Shown one piece after another: positions 19,106 to 29,487 of a DNA stretch of 64,000 nucleotides. A model generated the notes under the pieces. It saw nothing but the letters and a program-made list of their open reading frames with translations, was not told where the DNA came from and did no database searches. The translations under genes and the position numbers were made by a program. Positions within the stretch are counted from its first letter, which is position 1, and each line of letters begins with the position of its first letter. Source of the stretch: Bacteroidota bacterium (GTDB lineage Bacteria; Bacteroidota; Bacteroidia; 2-12-FULL-35-15); NCBI GenBank assembly GCA_023251805.1, contig JAHEYB010000006.1:19448-83447 (forward strand), given 5' to 3'.

Positions 19106-20044
19106 CTACATCATACGTGTACGCTTTACCAAATAAGGCATTAGCACTTGTTCAAATCCAAGATTAATATCGGCTTCAACAAAGTCAATTTTAAACTGAC
19201 CACATTTTAGAATCAACTCTTTTTTGTATTCGGCCATTTGATGCAGGTAGGAATCTTTTATTTCATTCGGATGCAATTTAATTTCTTCACCTGTTTCCAT
19301 ATCAACAAAGCGATACGGACGGTTATCAAAATCAAATTCCATTTCTTTTTGTTTGTCCACCACATGAAATAAAATCACTTCATGCTTATTATGTTTGAGA
19401 TGTTGTAGAGCCGAAAACAATTCTTCGGAGTTCGCTTTTGAATCCATCATATCACTAAAGATCATAACCAGCGACCGTTTATGAATTCCTTCTGCTATTT
19501 CATGCAAGGCATCTATTGCGGAAGTCTTTTTGTGAACTTTAACATCATGTGGTTGAATGCGTTTTTCAAGTTCGTGATACAACAATTTATGATGAAGGGA
19601 GCTTGATTTAGCAGTAGTATGAACTTCTACATTTTCTGAAAAAATACTTAGTCCAACTGCATCACGTTGACGCTTGAGTAATTCAATCATTGCGCCTGCA
19701 CAATAAACAGAAAAGGAAATCTTGTTTACCCCACCCCTGCCTTCGGAGTTTGAATCAGGAATGGGAAAATACATGGAAGAAGAATCGTCAATGATTAACT
19801 GACAACGTAAATTGGTTTCTTCTTCGTAACGTTTTATAAATAGTTTGTCGGTACGACCATATAATTTCCAATCGATGTGTTTGGTTGATTCACCCTTGTT
19901 GTACAAACGATGCTCCGCAAACTCAACACTAAATCCATGGAACGGACTTTTATGTAAACCTGTAATAAATCCTTCCACCACTTGCTTTGCAATTAGCTCC
20001 AAGTGGGTGAATTGACGGATGGATTGTTGATTGATTGTAGTCAA
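19106..20044 (-). CDS. DUF58 domain-containing protein
   Basis: HKSPFHGFSVEFAEHRLYNKGESTKHIDWKLYGRTDKLFIKRYEEETNLRCQLIIDDSSSMYF. Confidence 0.92.
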   Translation of the reverse strand: MTTINQQSIRQFTHLELIAKQVVEGFITGLHKSPFHGFSVEFAEHRLYNKGESTKHIDWKLYGRTDKLFIKRYEEETNLRCQLIIDDSSSMYFPIPDSNSEGRGGVNKISFSVYCAGAMIELLKRQRDAVGLSIFSENVEVHTTAKSSSLHHKLLYHELEKRIQPHDVKVHKKTSAIDALHEIAEGIHKRSLVMIFSDMMDSKANSEELFSALQHLKHNKHEVILFHVVDKQKEMEFDFDNRPYRFVDMETGEEIKLHPNEIKDSYLHQMAEYKKELILKCGQFKIDFVEADINLGFEQVLMPYLVKRTRMM

Positions 20045-20176
20045 AGGTTGGAAAGTTGGAAAGTTAGAAGGTTAGAAAGTTAGAAAATTGTAGGTGAAAT
20101 AAAAATGAAAAGTTTTAAAATTTACTGATGTAACACACAGAAAACTTTAAAACCTTTCAACTTTCTAACTTTACAA
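20045..20176. repeat. Imperfect inverted repeat with iterated GAAAGTTA/AACTTTCTAA words
   Basis: Left arm GGTTGGAAAGTTGGAAAGTTAGAAGGTTAGAAAGTTAG; right arm AAAACCTTTCAACTTTCTAACTTTACAAC. Confidence 0.85.
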
Positions 20177-20494
20177 CTATAATAAAGCTTTCAACTTAGC
20201 ATCCAACACTGCTTTTGGAACAGCGCCTACTTGTTTGTCAACTACTTGTCCGCCTTTAAAGAAAAGGATTGTAGGAATATTACGAATTCCAAACATTGCA
20301 GAAATATTTGCGTTATTGTCAACATTTACTTTGCCAACAACTGCTTTTTCGCCATACTCGTTTGATAATTCTTCAACCAAAGGTCCAACCATACGACATG
20401 GTCCGCACCATTCAGCCCAAAAATCTAATAATACCGGTTTTGTTGATTTTGCTACTAACTCATCAAAGTTAGCATCTGTAATTTCTAATGCCAT
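20177..20494 (-). CDS. trxA: Thioredoxin
   Basis: FWAEWCGPCRMVGPLVEELSNEY, RNIPTILFFKGG. Confidence 0.95.
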   Translation of the reverse strand: MALEITDANFDELVAKSTKPVLLDFWAEWCGPCRMVGPLVEELSNEYGEKAVVGKVNVDNNANISAMFGIRNIPTILFFKGGQVVDKQVGAVPKAVLDAKLKALL

Positions 20495-20705
20495 CGTTTT
20501 ATTTTTTTATAATGAATGAAAATTTGTTTCTCAATTGAACCCTAAAGATAAAATTGTATTTCAACATTGGCAAACGATTTGCCAAATTGTTTTCAATGAC
20601 AGGCTGTCATTTTGTTAATATATCTAAAAAAGCTACCTTTAGGGAATAAATGAAGCCACCTTTCGTTCAAATGAACGTCTGGTTTGAAACAACGGATTTT
20701 AGCAT

Positions 20706-22433
20706 ATGATTATTACTCCTTATTTTAAAACATCCCTCTCTTCTATTTGTTTATTTTTTTGCCTGTTGGTTTGTCAGTTTGCTCATTCACAAGCAAGGAT
20801 AGAAGGTGTTGTAAAACATGGTGGTAAACCATTATCAGGTGCCGAAGTGGTGATTACCAATAGCGCGGGAGATGAAAAAGTGCTGACTACCAATTCAGCC
20901 GGTGCATACAACTATAACTTTCCTCCCAATGATGAGTTTAATATTTCTATCTCCAAAGTAGGATTTACCCAGTTTCAGATAATTTATTCTACGATGGGAC
21001 TCACAGGAGCAGCAGCAAAAAAGTTCAGCAGTCTTTCTAAGCCCGAAAGTGAATTATTTGAACTTCCATCCGACCAAGCAACAATATTGAAGTTGAATGC
21101 AGTATTAGATAAGCCTTTGCTTAGCTTTTATTATAATTCTGAAAAAAATGTGGTTGATTCAGATGAAAATTTGAATAATTCATTGGCTCAAGACTTGGCA
21201 AAAGTTGCCAAATTGTCGGGTGCGCAATCCTCTTTGATTGAAACCACCTACAAAAATGCGATTGCTAAAGCGGATGCAGCAATGTTAACGCGTAATTATG
21301 AGGTTGCAAAAGCATCTTATACCGAAGCAAGTTCTTCCAAGCCAAGTGAACAATATCCTAAAAGTAAATTAGCAGAAATTGAAAAATTAAATGCTGATGC
21401 CGATGCAAAAGCAAAAGCGGATGCCACAGAAAAAGAACGTTTAGCGAAAGAGAAAGAATTGGCTGCCGCTAGTGCAAAAGAAAAAGCAGAGAAAGATAAA
21501 GCCGCTGCTGAACTTGCCGCAAAAGAAAAAGCGGAGAAAGACAAAGCTGCCGCAGAGCTTGCTGCTAAAGACAAAGCCGACAAAGATAAAGCTGCTGCAG
21601 AACTTGCGGTACAACAAAAATTAGAAAAAGAAAAAGCATTGGCAGATGCAAAAACCAAAGCAGATGCAGAACAAGCTGAGAAAGACCGATTAGCAAAAGA
21701 AAAATCGGATGCTGCAAAAGCCGCTGCCAATGTTGCTGAGGCAGAACGTTTAGCGAAAGAAAAGGAAAAAGCAGATGTATTAGCAAAAGCAAAAGCGGAA
21801 CAAGATAAAGTCGCTGCTGAGCAAACTGCTAAACTTGCAGCCGAACAAGCTGAGAAAGATAGATTAGCAAAAGAAAAAGCAGATGCTGCGAAAGCTGCTG
21901 CCGATGCTGCTGAAGCAGAACGCTTAGCAAAAGAAAAGGAAAAAACGGATGCCATTGCAAAAGCAAAAGCTGATGCCGAAAAAGCTGCAAAAGATTTAGC
22001 AGAAAAAGACAAATTAGCAAAAGAAGCAGAAGCTAAAGTCCTACAAGCAAAATATGACAATGCTTTAGCAAAAGGTGATTCTTGTGTGAAAGTAAAAAAT
22101 TACGACTTAGCAAAAAGTTCTTACTTAAATGCATCTTCTTTAAAACCAAAAGAAGAAACACCTGCTGCTAAAATAAAAGAAGTAGATGCATTGATGGAAT
22201 TAGAAAAACGTTCGCAATACACCAACGAATTGGCAAAAAAATATCCTCAAGGTGTTACCGAAGAAGTTTCGAAAGAAGGAAACAATAAAATCACCAAACG
22301 TATTGTTGTGAAAGGAAATACAGGCGATATGTACGTGAAGAAAGAAACCAGTTTCGGAGCGGTGTATTATTTTAAAAATGAAGCCACTATTACGGAGGCG
22401 GAGTTTAATAAGAATACGGAGATTAAGAAGTAG
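20706..22433 (+). CDS. Carboxypeptidase-like regulatory-domain protein with long Lys/Ala/Glu repeat
   Basis: ARIEGVVKHGGKPLSGAEVVITNSAGDEKVLTTNSAGAYNYNFPPN (CarboxypepD_reg-like) then (A)EKDKAAAELAAKEKA repeats. Confidence 0.75.
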   Translation: MIITPYFKTSLSSICLFFCLLVCQFAHSQARIEGVVKHGGKPLSGAEVVITNSAGDEKVLTTNSAGAYNYNFPPNDEFNISISKVGFTQFQIIYSTMGLTGAAAKKFSSLSKPESELFELPSDQATILKLNAVLDKPLLSFYYNSEKNVVDSDENLNNSLAQDLAKVAKLSGAQSSLIETTYKNAIAKADAAMLTRNYEVAKASYTEASSSKPSEQYPKSKLAEIEKLNADADAKAKADATEKERLAKEKELAAASAKEKAEKDKAAAELAAKEKAEKDKAAAELAAKDKADKDKAAAELAVQQKLEKEKALADAKTKADAEQAEKDRLAKEKSDAAKAAANVAEAERLAKEKEKADVLAKAKAEQDKVAAEQTAKLAAEQAEKDRLAKEKADAAKAAADAAEAERLAKEKEKTDAIAKAKADAEKAAKDLAEKDKLAKEAEAKVLQAKYDNALAKGDSCVKVKNYDLAKSSYLNASSLKPKEETPAAKIKEVDALMELEKRSQYTNELAKKYPQGVTEEVSKEGNNKITKRIVVKGNTGDMYVKKETSFGAVYYFKNEATITEAEFNKNTEIKK

Positions 22434-22439
22434 CCATTT

Positions 22440-22540
22440 TTTTACCGCAGAGGGCGCAGAGATTTTCGCAGAGGGCGCAGAAATTTATTACAACACTCAG
22501 CGGCTCTCTTCTTTTCTCCTTTTTCTCTGCGGTTAATTTT
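22440..22540. repeat. Imperfect inverted repeat with iterated CGCAGAGGG word
   Basis: ACCGCAGAG (22444-22452) and CTCTGCGGT (22525-22533); the left arm repeats CGCAGAGGGCGCAGA twice. Confidence 0.85.
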
Positions 22541-22557
22541 TGATTCCGTAAGTGCCA

Positions 22558-25500
22558 TTAATTTAATTTATACTCCAAGCCATTCTCTTTCAACAAATCC
22601 AACAAATCGTTATTGGGATTTACTTTTATTTTTTTGGAAGGCATTACCACAGAAATATTTTCTTCCGTATCAAATACTCTGAACTGCAACATACAATTGC
22701 GATTTTCAACCGTACTGTTTTTTGCAATTATATCATTCATCTTATTCATAAACTCATCGTTCAACTCTTTCAAAGAAACATTCACCGTTAAGCTTCTCGC
22801 CATCTTATCGCGCAATTCCGATAGCAACTGAATATTACTCACTTTGTATTCGAAGTTTCCTGAATTTCTGAATCGCTCCGAAATTTTCCCCTTCACAAAT
22901 AAAAACAATCCCGTTACCATGTATTGTTTGAACTTCACATAATCTTCTCCGAAAAAAGCCATCTCAGCCGATTCATTGTAATCTTCTATCGTAATTTTCC
23001 CCCAAGGATTTCCGGTTTTTGTTACACCGTTATGAACGTTGGTAACAATGCCTCCCAGCGTTAAGTCTTTGTTTTTATTTTCTTCTATTTTTTTAATGTC
23101 GGCTAGGGAATGCGGACAAAAATTATCCATTTCTAATTTGTAAGTATCAAGCGGATGTCCGGAAATAAAGAAACCAACTACATCCTTTTCATTTTTTAAT
23201 TGTTCTAAATTGCTCCAAGCTTCACATACTGGAATTTTTGGTTCAGGCATATCAATGGCTGCATCGTCACCAAACAAAGATACTTGTGCCGAATTTTCTC
23301 CGTCTTGATGTGAACTTCCGTAACGAATTACTTTCTCCAAGAAATTTCCATTATCGTTTCCTTCGATGTGAAAATAAGTTGCACGGTGAATTCCAAATGA
23401 ATCCAAGCCACCTGCATTGGCTAAACTTTCAAATGTTTTTTTATTTGCAGCACGTAAATTAATTCTTCTTACAAAATCAAATACAGATTTGTACGGACCA
23501 TTTGCATTCCGTTCATCCACAATTGAAATAACAGCCGCCTCTCCTACTCCTTTCACTGCGCCCATTCCAAAGCGTATTTGTCCGTTTTTATTCACAGCAA
23601 ATTGATACTGACTTTCATTCACATCCGGTCCGAGTACAGGAACACCCATTCTGCGACATTCATCCATGAAGAAAGTAATTTTATCAATGTTGCTTAAGTT
23701 ATGCGTTAATACGGATGACATATACTCGCCAGGATAATGTGCTTTGAGATACGCTGTTTGAAAAGCAACAAGCGCATAACAAGTCGAGTGAGATTTATTG
23801 AAAGCATATTGCGCAAACTTTTCCCAATCCACCCAAATTTTTTCAAGCTTATCAGCGGGCAAACCTTTTTCGGTGGCGCCATCCATAAACTTACTCTTCA
23901 TTTTATTTAAGGTGTAAATATCTTTTTTACCCATTGCCTTACGCAACACATCCGCATCACCTTTGGAGAAACCTGCTAATTTTTGTGACAACAACATTAC
24001 CTGCTCTTGATAAACAGTAATACCATAAGTATCCGCAAGGTATTCTTCCATTTCAGGTAAATCGTAAGCAATGGTTTCTCTCCCATGTTTACGCGCAATA
24101 AAATTCGGAATGTATTCAATAGGGCCCGGACGATACAATGCGTTCATGGCAATTAAATCGGCAAACTTATCGGGTTTAAGATTGATTAAATGTTTTTGCA
24201 TCCCCGCGCTTTCAAACTGGAATGTTCCGTTGGTATCACCACGTTGATAAAGTTCTAATGTTTTTACATCATCTAAAGGAATATCATCAATGTCGATACT
24301 TATTCCGTGATTTTCTTTTATCAATTTCAAGGCATCACGAATAATCGTCAATGTTTTTAAACCAAGGAAGTCCATTTTAATTACACCCGCATCTTCAATT
24401 ACTCTTCCATCATATTGTGTAATTAACAAGGTAGATTCTTTGGAAGTAGAAACAGGAATTAAATCGGTAAGATCCATCGGAGCGATGATGATTCCCGCAG
24501 CGTGAATACCTGTACCACGTACAGAGCCTTCCAAAATCAAGGCTTCTTTCAATACTTTGGATTGCATATCATCACCGGCTAAAATCGCACGCAATTTTTT
24601 TACATCTTCTAAATCTTCTTTGTTAAGACCTTCCTTTTCTTCAAGGCTTGCATCACCTGTCATTGGTGCTTTTAAGACACGCTTCAATTCGATGCCGGGT
24701 CGGTCGGGAACTAATTTTGCAAGCATATTTGATTCTTGCAAAGGCAAATCCAGCACCCGCGCAACGTCTTTGATACTCATCTTTGCAGCCATTGTACCGT
24801 AGGTCACAATTTGTGCTACTTGATTTTTTCCATATTTATCAACTACATAGTCAATTACTTTTTGGCGACCTTCATCATCAAAATCCGTATCAATGTCGGG
24901 CATTGATTTACGATCGGGATTTAAGAAACGTTCGAATAGTAAATTGTATTTAATTGGGTCGATGTTGGTGATGCCAATGCAAAAAGCAACAGCGGAGCCG
25001 GCAGCAGAACCACGGCCCGGGCCAATCAACACTCCAATATCTCTTCCTGCTTTAATGAAATCGGCAACAATTAAAAAGTAGCCTGCAAATCCCATTGTTT
25101 TTATGGTGAACAATTCAAAATTTAATCGTTCTTCTACTTCAGGAGAAATATCATGATAACGTTCCTTTGCACCTAAGTAAGTAATGTGATGCAAATAATC
25201 ATCCTGTGTAGCAAAACCTTCGGGAATAACAAAATTCGGCAACATAATGTCCTGCTTCAGTTTCAGCGGAGTGATTTTATCAACTATGTCATTTGTATTA
25301 TCAATTGCTTCCGGCAAATCGCTAAAGAGTTGCGACATTTCAGCTGTTGATTTAAAATAAAACTGGTCGTTATAAAATGCAAAACGTTTTCCTTTGAAAG
25401 AATTGGAGTCATCATCACCAAAATCTTTCATTGTAGGAGTGCTTTGTTTTTCACCGGTATTTATGCAAAGCAAAATATCGTGCGCGTTGGAATCCTGTTG

Positions 25501-26154
25501 ATCTACATAGTGTGAATCGTTGGAAGCAATAATTTTTACATTGTATTTTTTCGACCAGCGAACAAGCACTTCATTTACTTTATCTTGCTCCGGAATTCCA
25601 TGTCGCTGTAACTCGATATAATAATCTTCACCAAAAATATCGTACCACCATTTGAATTCTTTCTCCGCTTCTACTTCACCATGTTTCATGATGGCTTTTG
25701 GAACCGAAGCGCCCAAGCAGCAAGTAGTAGCAATTAATCCTTCGTGATATTGTAAAATCAATTCTTTATCGATACGAGGATATTTCCCGTACAAACCTTC
25801 CATGTATCCAAGCGAACAAAGCTTCACAAGATTTTTATAACCTTGCGGATTTTTTGCTAAAAACAATTGGTGGTAACGAACATCTTTGTCTTCCTTGGTA
25901 AATTGTCGTTTATGGCGATTTTCCACTACATAAAATTCGCAACCAACAATGGGTTTTATTTTATTCGGATTTTCGGGAGTATTGTGTTTTCCTGCTTCGG
26001 CAACAAATTTAAAAACGCCAAACATGTTTCCATGATCGGTTATAGCCAATGCACGCATGTTATCGTTCACTGCTTTTTTGTACAGCGAAGAAATATCAGC
26101 TGCGCCATCGAGCAATGAAAATTGAGTATGTACGTGGAGATGGGAGAAGTTCAT
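22558..26154 (-). CDS. dnaE: DNA polymerase III subunit alpha
   Basis: PHP start HLHVHTQFSLLDGAADI; GPGRGSAAGSAVAFCIGITNIDPI; DIDTDFDDEGRQKVIDYVVDKYG; YQEQVMLLSQKLAGFSKGDADVLRKAMGKK. Confidence 0.97.
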   Translation of the reverse strand: MNFSHLHVHTQFSLLDGAADISSLYKKAVNDNMRALAITDHGNMFGVFKFVAEAGKHNTPENPNKIKPIVGCEFYVVENRHKRQFTKEDKDVRYHQLFLAKNPQGYKNLVKLCSLGYMEGLYGKYPRIDKELILQYHEGLIATTCCLGASVPKAIMKHGEVEAEKEFKWWYDIFGEDYYIELQRHGIPEQDKVNEVLVRWSKKYNVKIIASNDSHYVDQQDSNAHDILLCINTGEKQSTPTMKDFGDDDSNSFKGKRFAFYNDQFYFKSTAEMSQLFSDLPEAIDNTNDIVDKITPLKLKQDIMLPNFVIPEGFATQDDYLHHITYLGAKERYHDISPEVEERLNFELFTIKTMGFAGYFLIVADFIKAGRDIGVLIGPGRGSAAGSAVAFCIGITNIDPIKYNLLFERFLNPDRKSMPDIDTDFDDEGRQKVIDYVVDKYGKNQVAQIVTYGTMAAKMSIKDVARVLDLPLQESNMLAKLVPDRPGIELKRVLKAPMTGDASLEEKEGLNKEDLEDVKKLRAILAGDDMQSKVLKEALILEGSVRGTGIHAAGIIIAPMDLTDLIPVSTSKESTLLITQYDGRVIEDAGVIKMDFLGLKTLTIIRDALKLIKENHGISIDIDDIPLDDVKTLELYQRGDTNGTFQFESAGMQKHLINLKPDKFADLIAMNALYRPGPIEYIPNFIARKHGRETIAYDLPEMEEYLADTYGITVYQEQVMLLSQKLAGFSKGDADVLRKAMGKKDIYTLNKMKSKFMDGATEKGLPADKLEKIWVDWEKFAQYAFNKSHSTCYALVAFQTAYLKAHYPGEYMSSVLTHNLSNIDKITFFMDECRRMGVPVLGPDVNESQYQFAVNKNGQIRFGMGAVKGVGEAAVISIVDERNANGPYKSVFDFVRRINLRAANKKTFESLANAGGLDSFGIHRATYFHIEGNDNGNFLEKVIRYGSSHQDGENSAQVSLFGDDAAIDMPEPKIPVCEAWSNLEQLKNEKDVVGFFISGHPLDTYKLEMDNFCPHSLADIKKIEENKNKDLTLGGIVTNVHNGVTKTGNPWGKITIEDYNESAEMAFFGEDYVKFKQYMVTGLFLFVKGKISERFRNSGNFEYKVSNIQLLSELRDKMARSLTVNVSLKELNDEFMNKMNDIIAKNSTVENRNCMLQFRVFDTEENISVVMPSKKIKVNPNNDLLDLLKENGLEYKLN

Positions 26155-26312
26155 TTTATTAATTCACTGGTTTACTAGTTCATTTGTTTATTAGTAAAAA
26201 AGCTAATAAATTGAACACAGCCGATTGTAAGTCGGGTTGTAAATTTACTTAATAAAAGAGTACTTTTTAGTAGCTGTTGATAAGATTGGAAAAGTCGGTA
26301 TTTTTACTGGAA

Positions 26313-26675
26313 TCAGTCAAATAGAGCTCGAACTTTCCTTTCAGCCCGCACTTCTTTTTTGATAGAAAGTTTATGTCGGATTTTCAACCAATTACATTTA
26401 GAGCAACTATAAATCCAAACAAACTTATAAGGTCTAACAACACATCCGCCACACTCTTGGTGTCTGGCATTTGGAAAGTTTTCCGACCCCTTTCCTAAAT
26501 GAACTTTTGGAGAACAAAAAAAGCCATAAGTAATATGAACAAGCGTAGGATGCAATGTCAAGTGATGCAGTTCACATATTTTGCCTTTATCCTCTTTTGC
26601 ATAATTGTGAATCTTACATGAATGAAAGGAAAATAGTGAGAACAAAATAAAAATGAAATGGAGAAAAAATTTCAT
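26313..26675 (-). CDS. Small Cys-rich hypothetical protein
   Basis: Signal-like N-terminus and paired Cys (HQECGGCVV, YSCSKCNW). Confidence 0.45.
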   Translation of the reverse strand: MKFFLHFIFILFSLFSFHSCKIHNYAKEDKGKICELHHLTLHPTLVHITYGFFCSPKVHLGKGSENFPNARHQECGGCVVRPYKFVWIYSCSKCNWLKIRHKLSIKKEVRAERKVRALFD

Positions 26676-26682
26676 TTATTAT

Positions 26683-28437
26683 TTAACTGCTTTTTATCAC
26701 CCTAAATGTTTTTGATTCACCTTTTTTGGTAATCAAGCGCACAAAGTAAATTCCGTTTGCCTGCTCAATGTTCAGATTAATTTTAGCAGTTGCTTCGTAT
26801 TTTTTATCCTGAATAATTTCGCCCATCACATTATAAACCTGAACAGTAATTTCGTCATATATTCGGCCGAGTTCAACAGAAAAATTTCCAGAAGAAGGAT
26901 TTGGAAAGAGGAGTACATTTTCAAACAAATCATTTTCCGAAACACCAACTGTACTGTAAATACAAGCGCTTGGAATTTTTGCAACATAAATTTCTTTTCT
27001 TCCGGCAGCAGTAACATTCATACTTCCAAAAGCAGCTGTTAATTCATAATAGCCACAAGTATAAATATTGCAAGAATCATCTACCACAATTCCTGTTCCG
27101 CGGTCTTCAATAGGGCTTCCAGCCTGTATAGCCCATTGCCATTTACCGGCAGTATCAATTGCAGCAACATAAATTTGAACGCTATCAACAGCATTTAATA
27201 AAGTATCAGCCGCTCCAAAAGCAGCATCTCCTTTGAATTGTCCGGTTACAAAAAGTAAATCTTGTTTATTAGCAGCAATTCGGTTTCCTCTGTCGGAACC
27301 ATTATTTGAACCCGCTTTTTTGGCCCATACCCAACTTCCACCGGGAGTTAATTTGGCAACAAAAATATCTCGGCCATTTGGACTACCATTGTTGTTTATG
27401 GTGTCGTTTCCGAAAACAACTACATCGCGCAACTCACCGGTAATGTAAACGTTTTGTTCAAAATCAATGGTAACTGAATTCCCTCTGTCATCCAACAAAC
27501 CACCTGCAGTACGCAACCATAGCTGATTTCCACCACTATCATATTTCAAAACAAAAATATCTCTTCCACCAAAACTGGTTGCTGTGATTGTTCCAAAAGG
27601 TTTTGTGCCTCTAAATCCACCGGTAACATAAATATTCCCAATAGTATCAATAGCAATACGATTATCGCGTTCACCGTCCGTTGCTTGAAATGTTTTCACC
27701 CAAAGAAATGTACCAATAGGAGAAATTTTTGCAACAAAACCCAATGAATCACCTGTGGGAATAGGAACATTAAAGCTTCCGAAATGCGCAATGATTCCGC
27801 CTGAAGCGTATGTATCACCAATAAATCCTGTTAAATAAATATTTCCTTGTTTGTCGGTTACTAAATCGTAGCCATGGTCATCGTAATCGCCACCGGCTCC
27901 AATTAGCCATTGACATGTTCCGCTTAAATCAAATTTTCCTACAAATATTTCGTCACCTCCTCCGGGAAAAACGGCACTGGCACAACTTCCCAAATTAGTA
28001 TTGTACCACGCTGTTCCGGTAACATACACAAAATCGTTTTCTTTGTCAACACATAAACCCAATGCTCTTTCGTCCCAACCACCAATTGCCGACCTTACCC
28101 ATTGCCAGTTTCCTGTGCTATCAATTTTTGCAACAAAACCTTCTTTACCAAAATCCTGTGTTGGATTAATAGCTCCGAAACTAACATCTGTTGCCGAAGT
28201 GCCACTGTTATAATATCCACACACATATGCATTTCCATATTTATCAATATCTATATCCAAACCTTTGTCTGAGGCATCGCCACCAGCGGTTCTCACCCAT
28301 TCCCATGCTTGAGCATTTGAATAAAATGGCAGTAAAAAAAACAGAAGAAAGAAAAGAGCATGAACAAAATAATGTGACATGTTTTGCGGGAAATTCTTTT
28401 GAGTTTTCATACTTAAGTATTTTCGTTTAGTATCCAA
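26683..28437 (-). CDS. SBBP-repeat beta-propeller protein with T9SS type A sorting domain
   Basis: Repeated DKxGNxYVTG..FG.....GxxDIFVAK..GxWxWxxxAG; C-terminus LLFPNPSSGNFSVEL...VYNVMGEIIQDKK...ANGIYFVRLITKKGESKTFRVIK. Confidence 0.88.
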   Translation of the reverse strand: MDTKRKYLSMKTQKNFPQNMSHYFVHALFFLLFFLLPFYSNAQAWEWVRTAGGDASDKGLDIDIDKYGNAYVCGYYNSGTSATDVSFGAINPTQDFGKEGFVAKIDSTGNWQWVRSAIGGWDERALGLCVDKENDFVYVTGTAWYNTNLGSCASAVFPGGGDEIFVGKFDLSGTCQWLIGAGGDYDDHGYDLVTDKQGNIYLTGFIGDTYASGGIIAHFGSFNVPIPTGDSLGFVAKISPIGTFLWVKTFQATDGERDNRIAIDTIGNIYVTGGFRGTKPFGTITATSFGGRDIFVLKYDSGGNQLWLRTAGGLLDDRGNSVTIDFEQNVYITGELRDVVVFGNDTINNNGSPNGRDIFVAKLTPGGSWVWAKKAGSNNGSDRGNRIAANKQDLLFVTGQFKGDAAFGAADTLLNAVDSVQIYVAAIDTAGKWQWAIQAGSPIEDRGTGIVVDDSCNIYTCGYYELTAAFGSMNVTAAGRKEIYVAKIPSACIYSTVGVSENDLFENVLLFPNPSSGNFSVELGRIYDEITVQVYNVMGEIIQDKKYEATAKINLNIEQANGIYFVRLITKKGESKTFRVIKSS

Positions 28438-28469
28438 CCAAATTTAACAATAAATTCTTTCAAAAACAA

Positions 28470-28502
28470 AAAAGCCTCTAATCCGAAGATTAAAGGCTTT
28501 TA
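28470..28502. terminator. Intrinsic terminator
   Basis: GCCTCTAATC-CGAA-GATTAAAGGC flanked by A/T runs; downstream of the 28523 minus-strand gene. Confidence 0.8.
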
Positions 28503-28522
28503 TATTAAATATTTGATAATAT

Positions 28523-29344
28523 CTAGTAAGGATTAAATACAGTTGTATCTTTTCTTTCCATTGGACGGAAACTCAAAACAGGAATATCGCTTTCGTTGAT
28601 AATACGCTGAGCAACTGTTCCGATAAAGAATTCTTTCATACTCAACTCCGCTTTAGTCATGATTAAAATCAAATCTGCTTCAACTTCATGTCCGTAATCC
28701 ATAATCATTTGAGGAATGTCAGAACCACGCAATGTCTTAATGGTACAACGTACTTCTTGATCTTTAATATATTTCCAAACTTGGTTTGAATAGGAGATTA
28801 ATTTATTTTCGGCAGCTTCATCTTTTTGAGTAAGAATGGAGATAACGCGGATATCGGCATTGAAAATTTTCGCTAATTCAATAGCTTTATTTACTTTTTC
28901 GCGCGTTTCTTTTGTTAAATCTAAGGGCAATAAAATGGTTTTGCAACCATCACGGTGAACTTTACCACGGATAGTGATAACGGGGTGTTTCGACTCCCTC
29001 ACCATTTTGAATGCGTTTTTTCCGATAATTTTCCCCAAAGTGATTTTAGAAGACAATCCAATCATCACAAATAATGGATTGATTACATCTGCTACTTTAT
29101 TAATTTCTTCATACACATTGCCTTTGCGAACCATCGCTTCAACCGGTTGTCCCGATTTTGTGGATGCTTCTTTTGCTAGTTCATCCAACCTTTTTTGAAC
29201 CAAAGGAGGGTTTCCTTCATCAACGCTTAATAAAATTATTTTGGAGCCGGTTAATCTGGCAAGATTGTACGTTTGGCCAAGAGCAATAATTGTTTGTTCA
29301 GTAGAATCAATAGGTACTAGGATAGAATTTCCGGGTGCAGACAT
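28523..29344 (-). CDS. Universal stress protein
   Basis: NSILVPIDSTEQTIIALGQTYNLARLTGSKIILLSV; KTILLPLDLTKETREKVNKAIELAKIFNADIRVISI. Confidence 0.88.
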   Translation of the reverse strand: MSAPGNSILVPIDSTEQTIIALGQTYNLARLTGSKIILLSVDEGNPPLVQKRLDELAKEASTKSGQPVEAMVRKGNVYEEINKVADVINPLFVMIGLSSKITLGKIIGKNAFKMVRESKHPVITIRGKVHRDGCKTILLPLDLTKETREKVNKAIELAKIFNADIRVISILTQKDEAAENKLISYSNQVWKYIKDQEVRCTIKTLRGSDIPQMIMDYGHEVEADLILIMTKAELSMKEFFIGTVAQRIINESDIPVLSFRPMERKDTTVFNPY

Positions 29345-29487
29345 GTAGTATATTTTATTAATTTAGGTGGCAAAAGTAAACAATTTACCCGAAGAATGAA
29401 ATTTTAACCCTAAAATTATGGTTTTCATCTTCGTTTTTTAATAATCAATAGAATGGAAACTAGCATATTGCCATAAAAAAAGAAAAG

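Noticed and set aside
20045-20100. Iterated GAAAGTTA words as a CRISPR array
   Set aside because: No spacers of constant length between conserved repeats, no cas genes; better explained as an inverted repeat.
21317-22060. 247-aa minus ORF rich in Ser/Ala/Phe
   Set aside because: Antisense shadow of the Lys/Ala/Glu repeat in the 20706-22433 gene. The nested 21565..21792 and 21829..22020 ORFs have the same origin.
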